Shown here: one piece after another, positions 1 to 6,366 of the stretch | Position numbering within the stretch: the stretch's first letter is position 1 | How the letters are laid out: the number at the start of each line of letters is the position of its first letter | Assembly (NCBI GenBank): GCA_017616475.1 | Contig: JAFZYD010000076.1 | Coordinates: 1 to 56,528 of the forward strand | DNA length: 56,528 bases | Origin: Bacteroidales bacterium | GTDB taxonomy: Bacteria; Bacteroidota; Bacteroidia; Bacteroidales; UBA932 | Direction of reading: 5' to 3' | Position numbers and translations under genes: made by a program | Notes under the pieces: generated by a model | What the model saw: the letters and a program-made list of their open reading frames with translations, nothing else | Databases searched by the model: none | What the model was told of the DNA's origin: nothing

Positions 1-115
1 ACGCTGGAGATAAGCGGATTGCGGTAATCTGTTTCGGTAGGGAAATTCTCCGGCCTGGCTTTGCCGTAGAGGTTGCCGGTATTGTCGAATTCGATGCGGT
101 CGGCATACTCATAAA
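1..115 (-). other. Coding-like fragment of an unrecognised protein, leaving the window at the left edge
   Basis: The minus strand is open from about 176 to 1. From about 115 leftward the translation looks like real protein (it includes VYEYADRIEFDNTGNLYG) with the GC-rich codon choice of the other genes here (gcc, gac, cgc, atc, ttc, acc, ggc). The plus-strand translation of the same bases is poor in these codons. There is no ATG in the open stretch, which runs back into the inositol monophosphatase fragment. I therefore read it as the broken 5' side of a minus-strand gene whose remainder lies outside the window. I do not recognise the family. Confidence 0.3.
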
Positions 116-116
116 C

Positions 117-440
117 GTGCGCCGTACGGGCTCTGCCGCGATCGAGCTGTGCCTTCTTGAATCGGGTTATGCCGACCTATATTTTGAGATACGCATAATG
201 CCGTGGGACTATACCGCTGCAACCTTGATACTCAAAGAAGCCGGCGGTGCGGTATGCAGTTTCGATGGAGCCTCCCCTTCCCTCTTCAAACCCTCGATGT
301 ACATCGCAGCCAACACCAGTGAGAACTGCAACCGCATCCTTCAACCAGTCCGCAGGCACATGCCAGCTGCCATACTGATACCCTTAAACTTCGAAGAACT
401 GCGCCTTGAAGCGCGTGAAATACTAATCAAAAGCGGGTAG
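117..440 (+). CDS. Inositol monophosphatase family protein, C-terminal fragment only
   Basis: The roughly 100 residues match the C-terminal half of the IMPase/SuhB/CysQ fold. RRTGSAAIELC corresponds to the family's R-x-GSAALDLC helix, and MPWDYTAATLILKEAGG contains the metal-binding W-D-x-A-A motif followed by the conserved EAGG. The first two metal motifs (GEE and DPLDGT type) should lie about 100 residues upstream but are absent. The frame is open to the window edge, yet the bases before about 110 do not translate into IMPase-like sequence and instead look like a gene on the other strand. It is therefore probably a truncated, inactive remnant rather than a gene entering from the left. The GTG at 117 is only the first formal start. 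Confidence 0.55.
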   Translation: MRRTGSAAIELCLLESGYADLYFEIRIMPWDYTAATLILKEAGGAVCSFDGASPSLFKPSMYIAANTSENCNRILQPVRRHMPAAILIPLNFEELRLEAREILIKSG

Positions 441-1637
441 CTATCTGCGTTTCCAGTAACGTACGCCTCCATCTGACTCGGTCCATTCCATTTTGTCCCT
501 GGAAGAATCCAGCAGGGCTTTGACCGCGTAACGTTGTTCTTTGGCGGTCTGTTCCCTCATATAATCCAACGTTCTCTCTTGATAGCTATTCAGCCAAGTA
601 GCCAGGGTATCTTTCATATTATCCTCAACCTCAATATCGCTTGAATCTATCTGCACATCCGACGTAGAGTAATCGGGCACCATAACCAGGGAATCCCTTT
701 GCAAAGCCCAGGTTCCATGATACGATACCCTCATTTTATAACTGCCGGACCAGTATCTCGTCTTTATATAGGAAGAAGTATTCTCGTTTGTATAGGTATA
801 GCTGTTGTCAGAACGGAAATCATATTCCATTCTTTGATCCTTTGAAGAGAACAGCCAGTGTCCCGGAAGATCGGCCCGGTTCAAGGCAATACCCTTGTTG
901 GTGATGCTGTTGACATAGTCCTCCATTTCCCGGTCCGTGATGCCCATTATGAATTTGTTCTCTTCGTTCAATTTGGCGAACTTGTCTATATACTCCTTCA
1001 GGGCAGACACTCTGGCATAGGAAACATTGATATAGTAAACCACTCGCTTGTCATACAACTGATCCCTCAGGAAAGACCACTGATTGGCGTCATACTCCTG
1101 CTGGGTAACCCAGCCGGATTCCATAACAACCTTCATATACTCATCGTCGGGGATGGGCTCCCGGAACCAATCTTCCGTACTGGCCGTCTCAAGCAAACTC
1201 TGCCGTTCATAGAAAAACCTCTGTACATTGTCAATGAACTTCATATTTCCAAGGTTTTGCCAAGTATCCACGTCGCTGTTAAAAATCTGCTCCTTGGAAG
1301 TGTCGAAGTGATATTCGGCTTTTCTTCTGACCAGGTGAGTCAATATACTAGTCATGGTATCTGACGGAATGGGGTCCTTCTGATCCCTATGTTCCAGTGC
1401 ATATAGCAGCAGGGCCTGTCCCTCCTCTTCCTGCTCTTTCCAGGTTTCGAGGATGTTGATGGTATTGTCTATATCGTGTATGACCATAATGGCCGTGAGC
1501 CGCTGAGCCTGCTCCTTATTGCGGTGATTGATTATTCCGTTCACAACAAAGGTAAGCGCCACGCCGATGGCGGTTCCCAGGACGGTGATGATAAACTGCT
1601 GCCAGTCTATCCTTCTGATGGTTGTCTTCTTTTCCAT
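441..1637 (-). CDS. Hypothetical protein with one N-terminal membrane anchor
   Basis: I do not recognise this 398-aa protein. After a short basic stretch there is one hydrophobic segment (about residues 12-33, with GTAIGVALTFVVNGII), then a largely charged region with helical, coiled-coil-like character and many aromatic residues. This fits a type II membrane protein with its bulk outside or along the membrane. I chose the ATG at 1637 because the longer frame uses TTG at 1652. A TAnnTTTG box (tatatttg, minus strand, 1674-1681) sits about 37 nt upstream. It stops right next to the IMPase fragment, with which it is convergent. Proteins of this general design (short N-terminal TM, then a DUF6090-like helical body) are common in Bacteroidetes, but the assignment is not firm. 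Confidence 0.7.
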   Translation of the reverse strand: MEKKTTIRRIDWQQFIITVLGTAIGVALTFVVNGIINHRNKEQAQRLTAIMVIHDIDNTINILETWKEQEEEGQALLLYALEHRDQKDPIPSDTMTSILTHLVRRKAEYHFDTSKEQIFNSDVDTWQNLGNMKFIDNVQRFFYERQSLLETASTEDWFREPIPDDEYMKVVMESGWVTQQEYDANQWSFLRDQLYDKRVVYYINVSYARVSALKEYIDKFAKLNEENKFIMGITDREMEDYVNSITNKGIALNRADLPGHWLFSSKDQRMEYDFRSDNSYTYTNENTSSYIKTRYWSGSYKMRVSYHGTWALQRDSLVMVPDYSTSDVQIDSSDIEVEDNMKDTLATWLNSYQERTLDYMREQTAKEQRYAVKALLDSSRDKMEWTESDGGVRYWKRR

Positions 1638-1761
1638 TCTTTCAGTCTGCAATTTCTTACTCTATATGCATTACAAATATACTCATTTGTCCAATTATCC
1701 CTATCTTTGAAATCAAATAGAAAGCATGTCCCGACCGCAACAAGGGAATGCGCAGCGTTAG

Positions 1762-1778
1762 CGAGCCCAATCCCGAAC
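1762..1778 (+). repeat. Upstream copy of the 17-nt direct repeat (one mismatch)
   Basis: The bases cgagcccaatcccgaac match the perfect pair at 2480-2496 and 3429-3445 except for one base. The match to the 3429 copy continues downstream for about 30 nt (ccactccttctt...ttcatcggatcttt), so this copy belongs to the duplicated promoter region of the YdeI gene. Confidence 0.7.
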
Positions 1779-1851
1779 CACTCCTTCTTGTTATTCATCG
1801 GATCTTTCGTATATTGTGCGGTAAATCGGATTTTGCCGAGCACGAATTGTT

Positions 1852-2427
1852 ATGGAGATATCCAACCTGCTTGACATACACACGCGCGAGGAGTTGTACC
1901 GGTGGTACCTGGGCAATCACGACAAAGTGAGTGACTTCTGGCTGCGCGTAAACCGGGCTGCGGCAGACTGCCCCGGCGTGGTGCGGTATGTCGATGCAGT
2001 GGAGGTCGCCCTTTGTTTCGGGTGGATTGACAGCACCCAGAAGAAGATTGACGATGGGAAGCCCATCCAGCATTTCACACCCCGCCGCAAGCGGAGCAAC
2101 TGGTGCGAACGCAATCTGATTCGCTGCAGGCGGCTGGTTCAGAATGGAGAAATGACGCCTGCCGGGCTTGCGGCAGCCCCGGACCTCGATCCATCCCTCT
2201 TTGTCTTTGAAGACTGGGTGCTGAATGCTTTAAAGGCCAATGAAAAGGCCTGGGCAAACTACAACTCATTCCCGGAGACCTACCGCCGCATCCGGGTAGA
2301 TTTCATACAGGGTTACCGGCAATCCGGCCGGGAAGAAGAAGCTCAAAACGCCCTCCAGAAATTCATCCAGTATTGTCACGATGGCAAAATGCTTCCCGGC
2401 TGGGATGATTTCGGAAGATTGAAGTAG
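1852..2427 (+). CDS. YdeI/OmpD-associated family protein
   Basis: This 191-aa protein belongs to the YdeI/OmdA family. Typical features are the N-terminal REELYRWYLGNHDKVSDFWL segment, the VRYVDAVEVALCFGWIDS motif, and the RRKRSNWCERN motif (family consensus P-R-x-x-x-S-x-W-s-x-x-N), followed by a C-terminal helical OmdA domain (about 130-190). Family members are linked to resistance to cationic peptides or bacteriocins in some bacteria, but no enzymatic activity is established. The gene stands alone. Its 5' half, its upstream region and its last codons recur in a shortened copy about 1.5 kb downstream (3429-3617). Confidence 0.8.
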   Translation: MEISNLLDIHTREELYRWYLGNHDKVSDFWLRVNRAAADCPGVVRYVDAVEVALCFGWIDSTQKKIDDGKPIQHFTPRRKRSNWCERNLIRCRRLVQNGEMTPAGLAAAPDLDPSLFVFEDWVLNALKANEKAWANYNSFPETYRRIRVDFIQGYRQSGREEEAQNALQKFIQYCHDGKMLPGWDDFGRLK

Positions 2428-2512
2428 AGTACCGCTTCAAGCAAAAGTCAATCCGTCAGGGAATACACAGCCCGAAGGGCGAGCACAATCCCGAACAAGT
2501 ATTCTTTTTCTC

Positions 2513-2542
2513 TTTGAACTTCTCAAAAAAGTCTTACCTTTG
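2513..2542 (+). promoter_or_regulatory. Bacteroidetes-type promoter of the candidate ncRNA
   Basis: TTTG at 2513-2516 and tacctttg (TAnnTTTG) at 2535-2542 are 18 nt apart, which fits the Bacteroidetes -33/-7 promoter. No start codon with a useful reading frame follows, so the transcript is probably non-coding. Confidence 0.55.
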
Positions 2543-2547
2543 CATTG

Positions 2548-2684
2548 AGACATTAATCCGTGATACGGATGGGTAATCGAGTCGCGCAAAAGTCCCCGCC
2601 CGCGAGGCCCTAACTTTTAAAGTAATTCCGCCACGTAGTCTTGGGGCAAGTTTAACAGGAGGTCATTTTTTGACCCCCTGTTTT
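2548..2684 (+). ncRNA. Candidate small RNA of about 135 nt
   Basis: A good promoter (-7 box ending at 2542) and a strong terminator hairpin (2654-2682) bracket about 135 nt without a credible ORF; the longest ATG frame is 14 codons. Local structure is visible: atccgtgatacggat (2555-2569) can form a 6-bp hairpin, acttttaaagt (about 2612-2622) is self-complementary, and gtcccc (about 2592) can pair with ggggc (about 2643). It does not resemble SRP RNA, tmRNA or RNase P. I could not match it to 6S RNA or a named family by eye. Confidence 0.4.
2654..2682. terminator. Bidirectional terminator between the ncRNA and the HTH gene
   Basis: A 12-bp stem with one mismatch (aacaggaggtca / tgaccccctgtt) has an all-T loop on the plus strand and T-rich flanks on both sides. 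It overlaps the last codons of the minus-strand HTH gene, whose stop codon is at 2663-2665. Confidence 0.7.
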
Positions 2685-3376
2685 ATTTTGCTTGCATCAA
2701 TAGCAGTAATACAATACTGAACTTTCATTTTATCACTCCGGCGAACCCCAACTGTCATTTTTACACGCCCAACCCCCGTGCAGATATATTCCATAATCAG
2801 CATACGTTCAAATGAGCGCTGATTCTTACTGCCGTTTTTAGCCGGCACGGATTTAACCAACCAAGCGTTGGTCAATATTGCATCGAGTTGTAACACCGCA
2901 AGTGTTGACAAATAAGTCAATGATGCCTGTGCTGCAGTTTCATCAAGAGAAACTGCTCGAATGTTTATATCTTCATTTAACGCCAAATTGAACCTTTTCT
3001 GATCGGGGTTCTTTAGTTTCCAATTTTGATAAAACGAGTAAATCAGGTCCTGTCGTTTACGCCTATCCTCAACAGATACTCCAGTCGGAATTATATCTTC
3101 TGTTATATCCTCAACCTCCGCCTCGAACGAACTATCCTCTTCCAATTGTGGCTCGGGGAACAGCGTCGAATCGGGCATCTCAGTATAGCCTATAAGCATT
3201 TCAAAAGGCACATTCATCACAATAGCCGCCTTGTATATTGTCTCCAGGTTTTTGGACTTAAACAACGCCTTTACATTTTGCTTCCTAATACCCATCTGTC
3301 TGGCAAACTCACTTTTGCTCATCCCTATCGTCTTCAATAGAGCCTCTCCTTTTGCTTCGAAATAAATCTTACACAT
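2663..3376 (-). CDS. HTH (XRE-like) DNA-binding protein with a conserved C-terminal domain
   Basis: The 237-aa product has a helix-turn-helix at about residues 8-62 (MSKSEFARQMGIRKQNVKAL, then ETIYKAAIVMNVPFEMLIGY), an acidic linker (about 66-92) and a conserved-looking C-terminal domain ending in VGRVKMTVGVRRSDKMKVQY. That tail recalls hypothetical proteins from Bacteroidales phages and integrative elements, but I cannot name the domain. The frame is open further upstream to 3448. However, a TAnnTTTG box (tacttttg, minus strand, 3393-3400) lies inside that extension, so translation should begin at the ATG at 3376. It faces the candidate small RNA across a shared terminator. A regulator of that RNA or of the module's own movement is possible but unproven. 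Confidence 0.75.
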   Translation of the reverse strand: MCKIYFEAKGEALLKTIGMSKSEFARQMGIRKQNVKALFKSKNLETIYKAAIVMNVPFEMLIGYTEMPDSTLFPEPQLEEDSSFEAEVEDITEDIIPTGVSVEDRRKRQDLIYSFYQNWKLKNPDQKRFNLALNEDINIRAVSLDETAAQASLTYLSTLAVLQLDAILTNAWLVKSVPAKNGSKNQRSFERMLIMEYICTGVGRVKMTVGVRRSDKMKVQYCITAIDASKIKQGVKK

Positions 3377-3428
3377 ATCTTTTCTATTTCCACAAAAGTA
3401 ATAATTAATTATTACCGCACAAACAAAT

Positions 3429-3617
3429 CGAGCACAATCCCGAACCACTCCTTCTTGCTATTCATCGGATCTTTGTACCTGGGCAATCACGACAAAGTGA
3501 GTGACTTCTGGCTGCGCGTAAACCGGGCTGCAGCAGACTGCCCCGGCGTGGTGCGGTATGTCGATGCAGTGGAGGTCGCCCTTTGTTTCGGAAGATTGAA
3601 GTAGGGTACCGCTATAA
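3429..3617 (+). pseudogene. Deletion-scarred copy of the YdeI-family gene
   Basis: Three blocks of the gene at 1852-2427 are joined here: its upstream region (matches about 1762-1806), part of its 5' coding sequence (3475-3591 matches about 1904-2020 with one mismatch over roughly 117 nt), and its last codons with the stop and following bases (matches about 2411-2434). The second join lies in the shared bases tttcgg, as expected for deletion at a short direct repeat. The near-identity indicates a recent duplication. It has no start codon and cannot code for the protein. Confidence 0.8.
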
Positions 3618-3622
3618 AACAC

Positions 3623-3647
3623 AACGGCCCGCTGGAGGCGGGCCGTT
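3623..3647 (-). terminator. Terminator of the fimbrillin-like lipoprotein operon
   Basis: A 10-bp GC-rich stem (aacggcccgc / gcgggccgtt) with a 5-nt loop lies 24 nt past the stop codon of the minus-strand lipoprotein gene. On that strand it is followed by tgtgtttta. Confidence 0.7.
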
Positions 3648-3670
3648 AGTGGAATATAAATGGTAAAACG

Positions 3671-5452
3671 CTAGTTTACTATCGGAATCGGCCTAGTCGT
3701 CCTGACAAACATAAAGTTGAGGGTCCTCATATCCAAGTAGATGTGGTAATAGCCGGGAGTAACATTGAAGACCATATAATTGAAGTCCGTTGGCGGACAA
3801 TCTTCGGACGGACTATATTCAACGGCTTGTGCATACGGCTTGGCATCAGTAATAACAACGGGATTTGCTAACAGACACACCAAAACCATCCCATACCTGT
3901 ATACAGGGCTACCTTCCCCATTGAGTATAACATTGCCATTCTCGTCTTGTAAAGGGTTACTCAACTGCCCATCAATCTCAAAGGCGAAGTTATAATCCTC
4001 GGGGTAAGTGATGTAAACAGGCTCCGTTGTACACCAAAGCATATTATTATCATTATCTGACTTGGTCAAAAAACTATGAAAATCATCATTGTTCGAAGAA
4101 CAATAGAAGACAACTTGAGTATTTGATTTCACAAAGCATCTGTTGTAATCATTCCACCCCCGGTCGCTCAACACCCAATCATCTCCGCTTTTGGTGATGG
4201 TTGCAGTGAAAATTTCATTTGTTGCCCTGCTGCACAAAGCCGCTTGGTCGGCATCTGCCGATTGAGTCATTATGCCGGACGATCCGTTTGCCACGCCGTA
4301 ATATGCAAACGAATAATTGGATGTATCGAAGTGTGAAAAGTTATACCCGGTATCCGGATCCGCCCAAGTAGAAATCTCGTATGTGTCAGGTGCGGTCTTG
4401 ATTAATTGGAAGTTAGGATTATAGTTATACCAACTGGTCATATCCGACCTCAGGAACCACTGATCAATCTGATCTGCATCATATGTAATCGTACCGAAAT
4501 TTGCGTGCATACCACGTTCCAGAGTCACGGAGGTTCCGGGCTTTGATATACGCTGTTTATAATAGTGCTGGTCGTAGGTACTATAAGAATAACCATCTAT
4601 CAATGAGATACTGAAGTCTGTATATGTTCCTGCGGGAAGAGGGATGTAATACGTGCCGTCTCCGTCAACTGCCACGGAGCACCTGTTGCTTGCACCTCCG
4701 GACACATAGCAAGGCATAAGATGGTGCGGGGTGCCATCCGCATTCATAAATGCTTGATATATAGTGAAAACCTCCGTTGTGGTATAGCTCGGCTGGCCTG
4801 ATGAATCGTACATCTGGATGGGAGTGTTGTTCTCAAATTGAAGCACTTTTGCATCGGCAGGGACGTTCTCCAAAGTAACCTCCGCAATAGCTCCAAGATG
4901 GTAGAATGTCGCACTCATCGTAGCACCTGTGGTGTTTATGTAGCCAATCATAGGTACTTGTACTCCCGATACAATGTATTCACCATCAGGCGTTTCTCCC
5001 ATAATCGGCCAAGATTCCCCCGGCCAGATAAAATCCGGGTTTTCCTCATCAATAAAACCACCGGCAAGAACGGAATGTTCGGAAATTATTTCATAGGGAT
5101 AATATGCGAACTTGCCCATCTCTGCGTTTTCGGGGACATCGCCTTCAAAAACAACCGTAGTCTCGTTCTCCACACCAGTGGCGGTAAGTTTATATCTGCG
5201 GGTAACCGTACTTCCTCCTTCAATGGCCGTTCCGGAAATAGCAATCTTATCGCCTACGGCAAACTGCACCTTCTTGTTATAATAGTTAGCTTTGGTTCCG
5301 GGCTGCGACGGGGCATCGATGGTAGCTCGGAGCTCTATGTGACGCATCTTCACGGAATCTTCTTTCAAGTTGTCGTCGATGGGCTGCTTATCCTTGTTGC
5401 AGCTAACGGCAACCAGCGCAATGGCTGCTAAAAAAACGAATAACTTCTTCAT
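3671..5452 (-). CDS. Fimbrillin-like surface lipoprotein
   Basis: The 593-aa protein starts with a classic lipoprotein signal (MKKLFVFLAAIALVAVSC, lipid-modified Cys18), followed by NKDKQPIDDN, so it should sit in the outer membrane. Residues of about 30-330 have the pattern of Bacteroidales fimbrillin/Mfa-like proteins: a polar beta-strand-rich start with GTKA, a VGDKIAISG segment, FAYYPYE, a YHLGAIAEVTLENV strand, and a PLPAGTYTDFSISL strand before VTLERGMHANFGTITY. The remaining roughly 270 residues are Tyr/Asn/Asp-rich beta sequence that I cannot assign. A 57-aa peptide gene lies 19 nt upstream in the same transcription unit. A role as surface adhesin or pilus component is inferred from the family. 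Confidence 0.7.
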   Translation of the reverse strand: MKKLFVFLAAIALVAVSCNKDKQPIDDNLKEDSVKMRHIELRATIDAPSQPGTKANYYNKKVQFAVGDKIAISGTAIEGGSTVTRRYKLTATGVENETTVVFEGDVPENAEMGKFAYYPYEIISEHSVLAGGFIDEENPDFIWPGESWPIMGETPDGEYIVSGVQVPMIGYINTTGATMSATFYHLGAIAEVTLENVPADAKVLQFENNTPIQMYDSSGQPSYTTTEVFTIYQAFMNADGTPHHLMPCYVSGGASNRCSVAVDGDGTYYIPLPAGTYTDFSISLIDGYSYSTYDQHYYKQRISKPGTSVTLERGMHANFGTITYDADQIDQWFLRSDMTSWYNYNPNFQLIKTAPDTYEISTWADPDTGYNFSHFDTSNYSFAYYGVANGSSGIMTQSADADQAALCSRATNEIFTATITKSGDDWVLSDRGWNDYNRCFVKSNTQVVFYCSSNNDDFHSFLTKSDNDNNMLWCTTEPVYITYPEDYNFAFEIDGQLSNPLQDENGNVILNGEGSPVYRYGMVLVCLLANPVVITDAKPYAQAVEYSPSEDCPPTDFNYMVFNVTPGYYHIYLDMRTLNFMFVRTTRPIPIVN

Positions 5453-5471
5453 AGCTTCTAAACTTTAATAG

Positions 5472-5645
5472 TCACCAATTAACCGTACCGTCGGTACCAT
5501 ACTCGGTCGTCTCCTCCGATGTGGAGTTGCCAAGCGCGTTCAAAGCCGCATTTACAGAAGTGTCTCGTTCAGACTCACAAACCACGCCCGCCGGCCTCAC
5601 AAAAAAGGTCTCCGCAACAGGCGATTCATAAATTGCTTTCTTCAT
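5472..5645 (-). CDS. 57-aa small protein encoded ahead of the lipoprotein
   Basis: This short frame begins MKKAIYESPVAETFFVRP and ends YGTDGTVNW. It lies 19 nt before the lipoprotein gene and behind a TAnnTTTG box (minus strand, 5697-5704) about 50 nt upstream. Its centre is Thr/Ser/Glu-rich, with no signal peptide or membrane segment. Short proteins of the shape MKK-x-Y-x-x-P...-W commonly precede fimbrillin-like or other surface lipoproteins in Bacteroidales, and their function is not established. Being under 60 codons, it is easily missed in gene calling. Confidence 0.6.
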   Translation of the reverse strand: MKKAIYESPVAETFFVRPAGVVCESERDTSVNAALNALGNSTSEETTEYGTDGTVNW

Positions 5646-5696
5646 AACTCGGGAATAGTATTAGGTTTATTTAATATTTCCATCAAAATCGGTTGT

Positions 5697-5733
5697 CAAA
5701 GGTACAACTTATTTGCATAAAGTGCTACTTTTG
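5697..5733. promoter_or_regulatory. Back-to-back divergent promoters
   Basis: A minus-strand TAnnTTTG box (tacctttg, 5697-5704) drives the 57-aa peptide and lipoprotein. A plus-strand box (tacttttg, 5726-5733) drives the SGNH hydrolase. The two -7 boxes are only 21 nt apart, so each promoter's -33 region must overlap the other's core and the two may compete. Confidence 0.6.
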
Positions 5734-5741
5734 TGTATAGT

Positions 5742-6338
5742 ATGAAAAGAATAGCGTGCATAGGTGACAGCATAACCTGGGGATTCACGCTGCTGAACCC
5801 TTGGAAGCAGAGCTACCCTGCGCTGCTGCAGAAGCGGCTGGGAACGGAATATGAGGTGCGTAACTTCGGCTACAACGATGCCGCAGCCCGCTTTGATGCG
5901 GACACTCCCTACGTCAGGAAAAAGGTCTACCGGGACAGCCTCGCCTGGAACCCCGACATAGTACTTATTATGCTCGGCACCAATGACACAAAGAAACGCA
6001 ACTGGGACCCGGAAATCTTTGAGCGCGACTACCGCAAAATTGTGGAATCTTATACTTCCCTCCCCTCCCGGCCGCGCGTCGTGCTGATTGCCCCCATCCG
6101 GGTCCACTACATAATGAACATTCCCCTGATGGGCCTGTACCCTGAAACTATGGAGCAGGGCGTCCGCTCCATCATCCACAAGGTAGCGGCAGAAACGGGT
6201 CTGGAAATAATCGACCTCAAAGACCTCTTTACCGACACAAAATACTGCCGGGACGGCGTCCACCCGCAGCGCGAAGGCGCCCGGATGCTGGAAGAAGCCA
6301 TATATCGTGGATTGTTCCCGGAAGGACACACTTCATAA
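5742..6338 (+). CDS. SGNH/GDSL-family esterase or lipase
   Basis: The 198-aa protein has the SGNH blocks: GDSITWG near the N-terminus (nucleophile Ser), MLGTNDTK (block III Asn) and CRDGVHPQREG (block V, catalytic Asp and His). No signal peptide is seen, so it is probably cytoplasmic. The frame could begin at GTG 5733, but that overlaps the -7 box, so I chose the ATG at 5742, which makes the mRNA nearly leaderless. Just downstream come a GH101-like lipoprotein and a membrane protein. Removal of acetyl groups from imported glycans is a plausible role but is not shown. Confidence 0.85.
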   Translation: MKRIACIGDSITWGFTLLNPWKQSYPALLQKRLGTEYEVRNFGYNDAAARFDADTPYVRKKVYRDSLAWNPDIVLIMLGTNDTKKRNWDPEIFERDYRKIVESYTSLPSRPRVVLIAPIRVHYIMNIPLMGLYPETMEQGVRSIIHKVAAETGLEIIDLKDLFTDTKYCRDGVHPQREGARMLEEAIYRGLFPEGHTS

Positions 6339-6339
6339 T

Positions 6340-6347
6340 TACATTTG
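6340..6347 (+). promoter_or_regulatory. -7 promoter box for the GH101-like gene
   Basis: tacatttg (TAnnTTTG) lies 19 nt before the ATG at 6367 and directly after the SGNH stop codon. The glycosidase can therefore be transcribed on its own. Confidence 0.5.
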
Positions 6348-6366
6348 CACAAACAAAATAAATAGT

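Larger units (their letters stand above)
2480..3445. mobile_element. Candidate small inserted module (ncRNA plus HTH gene) bounded by 17-nt direct repeats
   Basis: The 17-mer cgagcacaatcccgaac occurs perfectly at 2480-2496 and 3429-3445. Between them lie one transcribed intergenic unit (2535-2682) and one HTH gene on the opposite strand, arranged tail to tail with a shared terminator. Immediately outside the right repeat, a scarred copy of the YdeI gene 5' region begins. The layout suggests that a 5' YdeI segment was duplicated when the module arrived, or that the module moved by recombination between repeats. No transposase or integrase is present, so the mechanism is unknown. Confidence 0.4.

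Noticed and set aside
2480..3445. Retron or toxin-antitoxin system
   Set aside because: There is no reverse transcriptase and no second protein gene; only an HTH gene and a candidate RNA are present.
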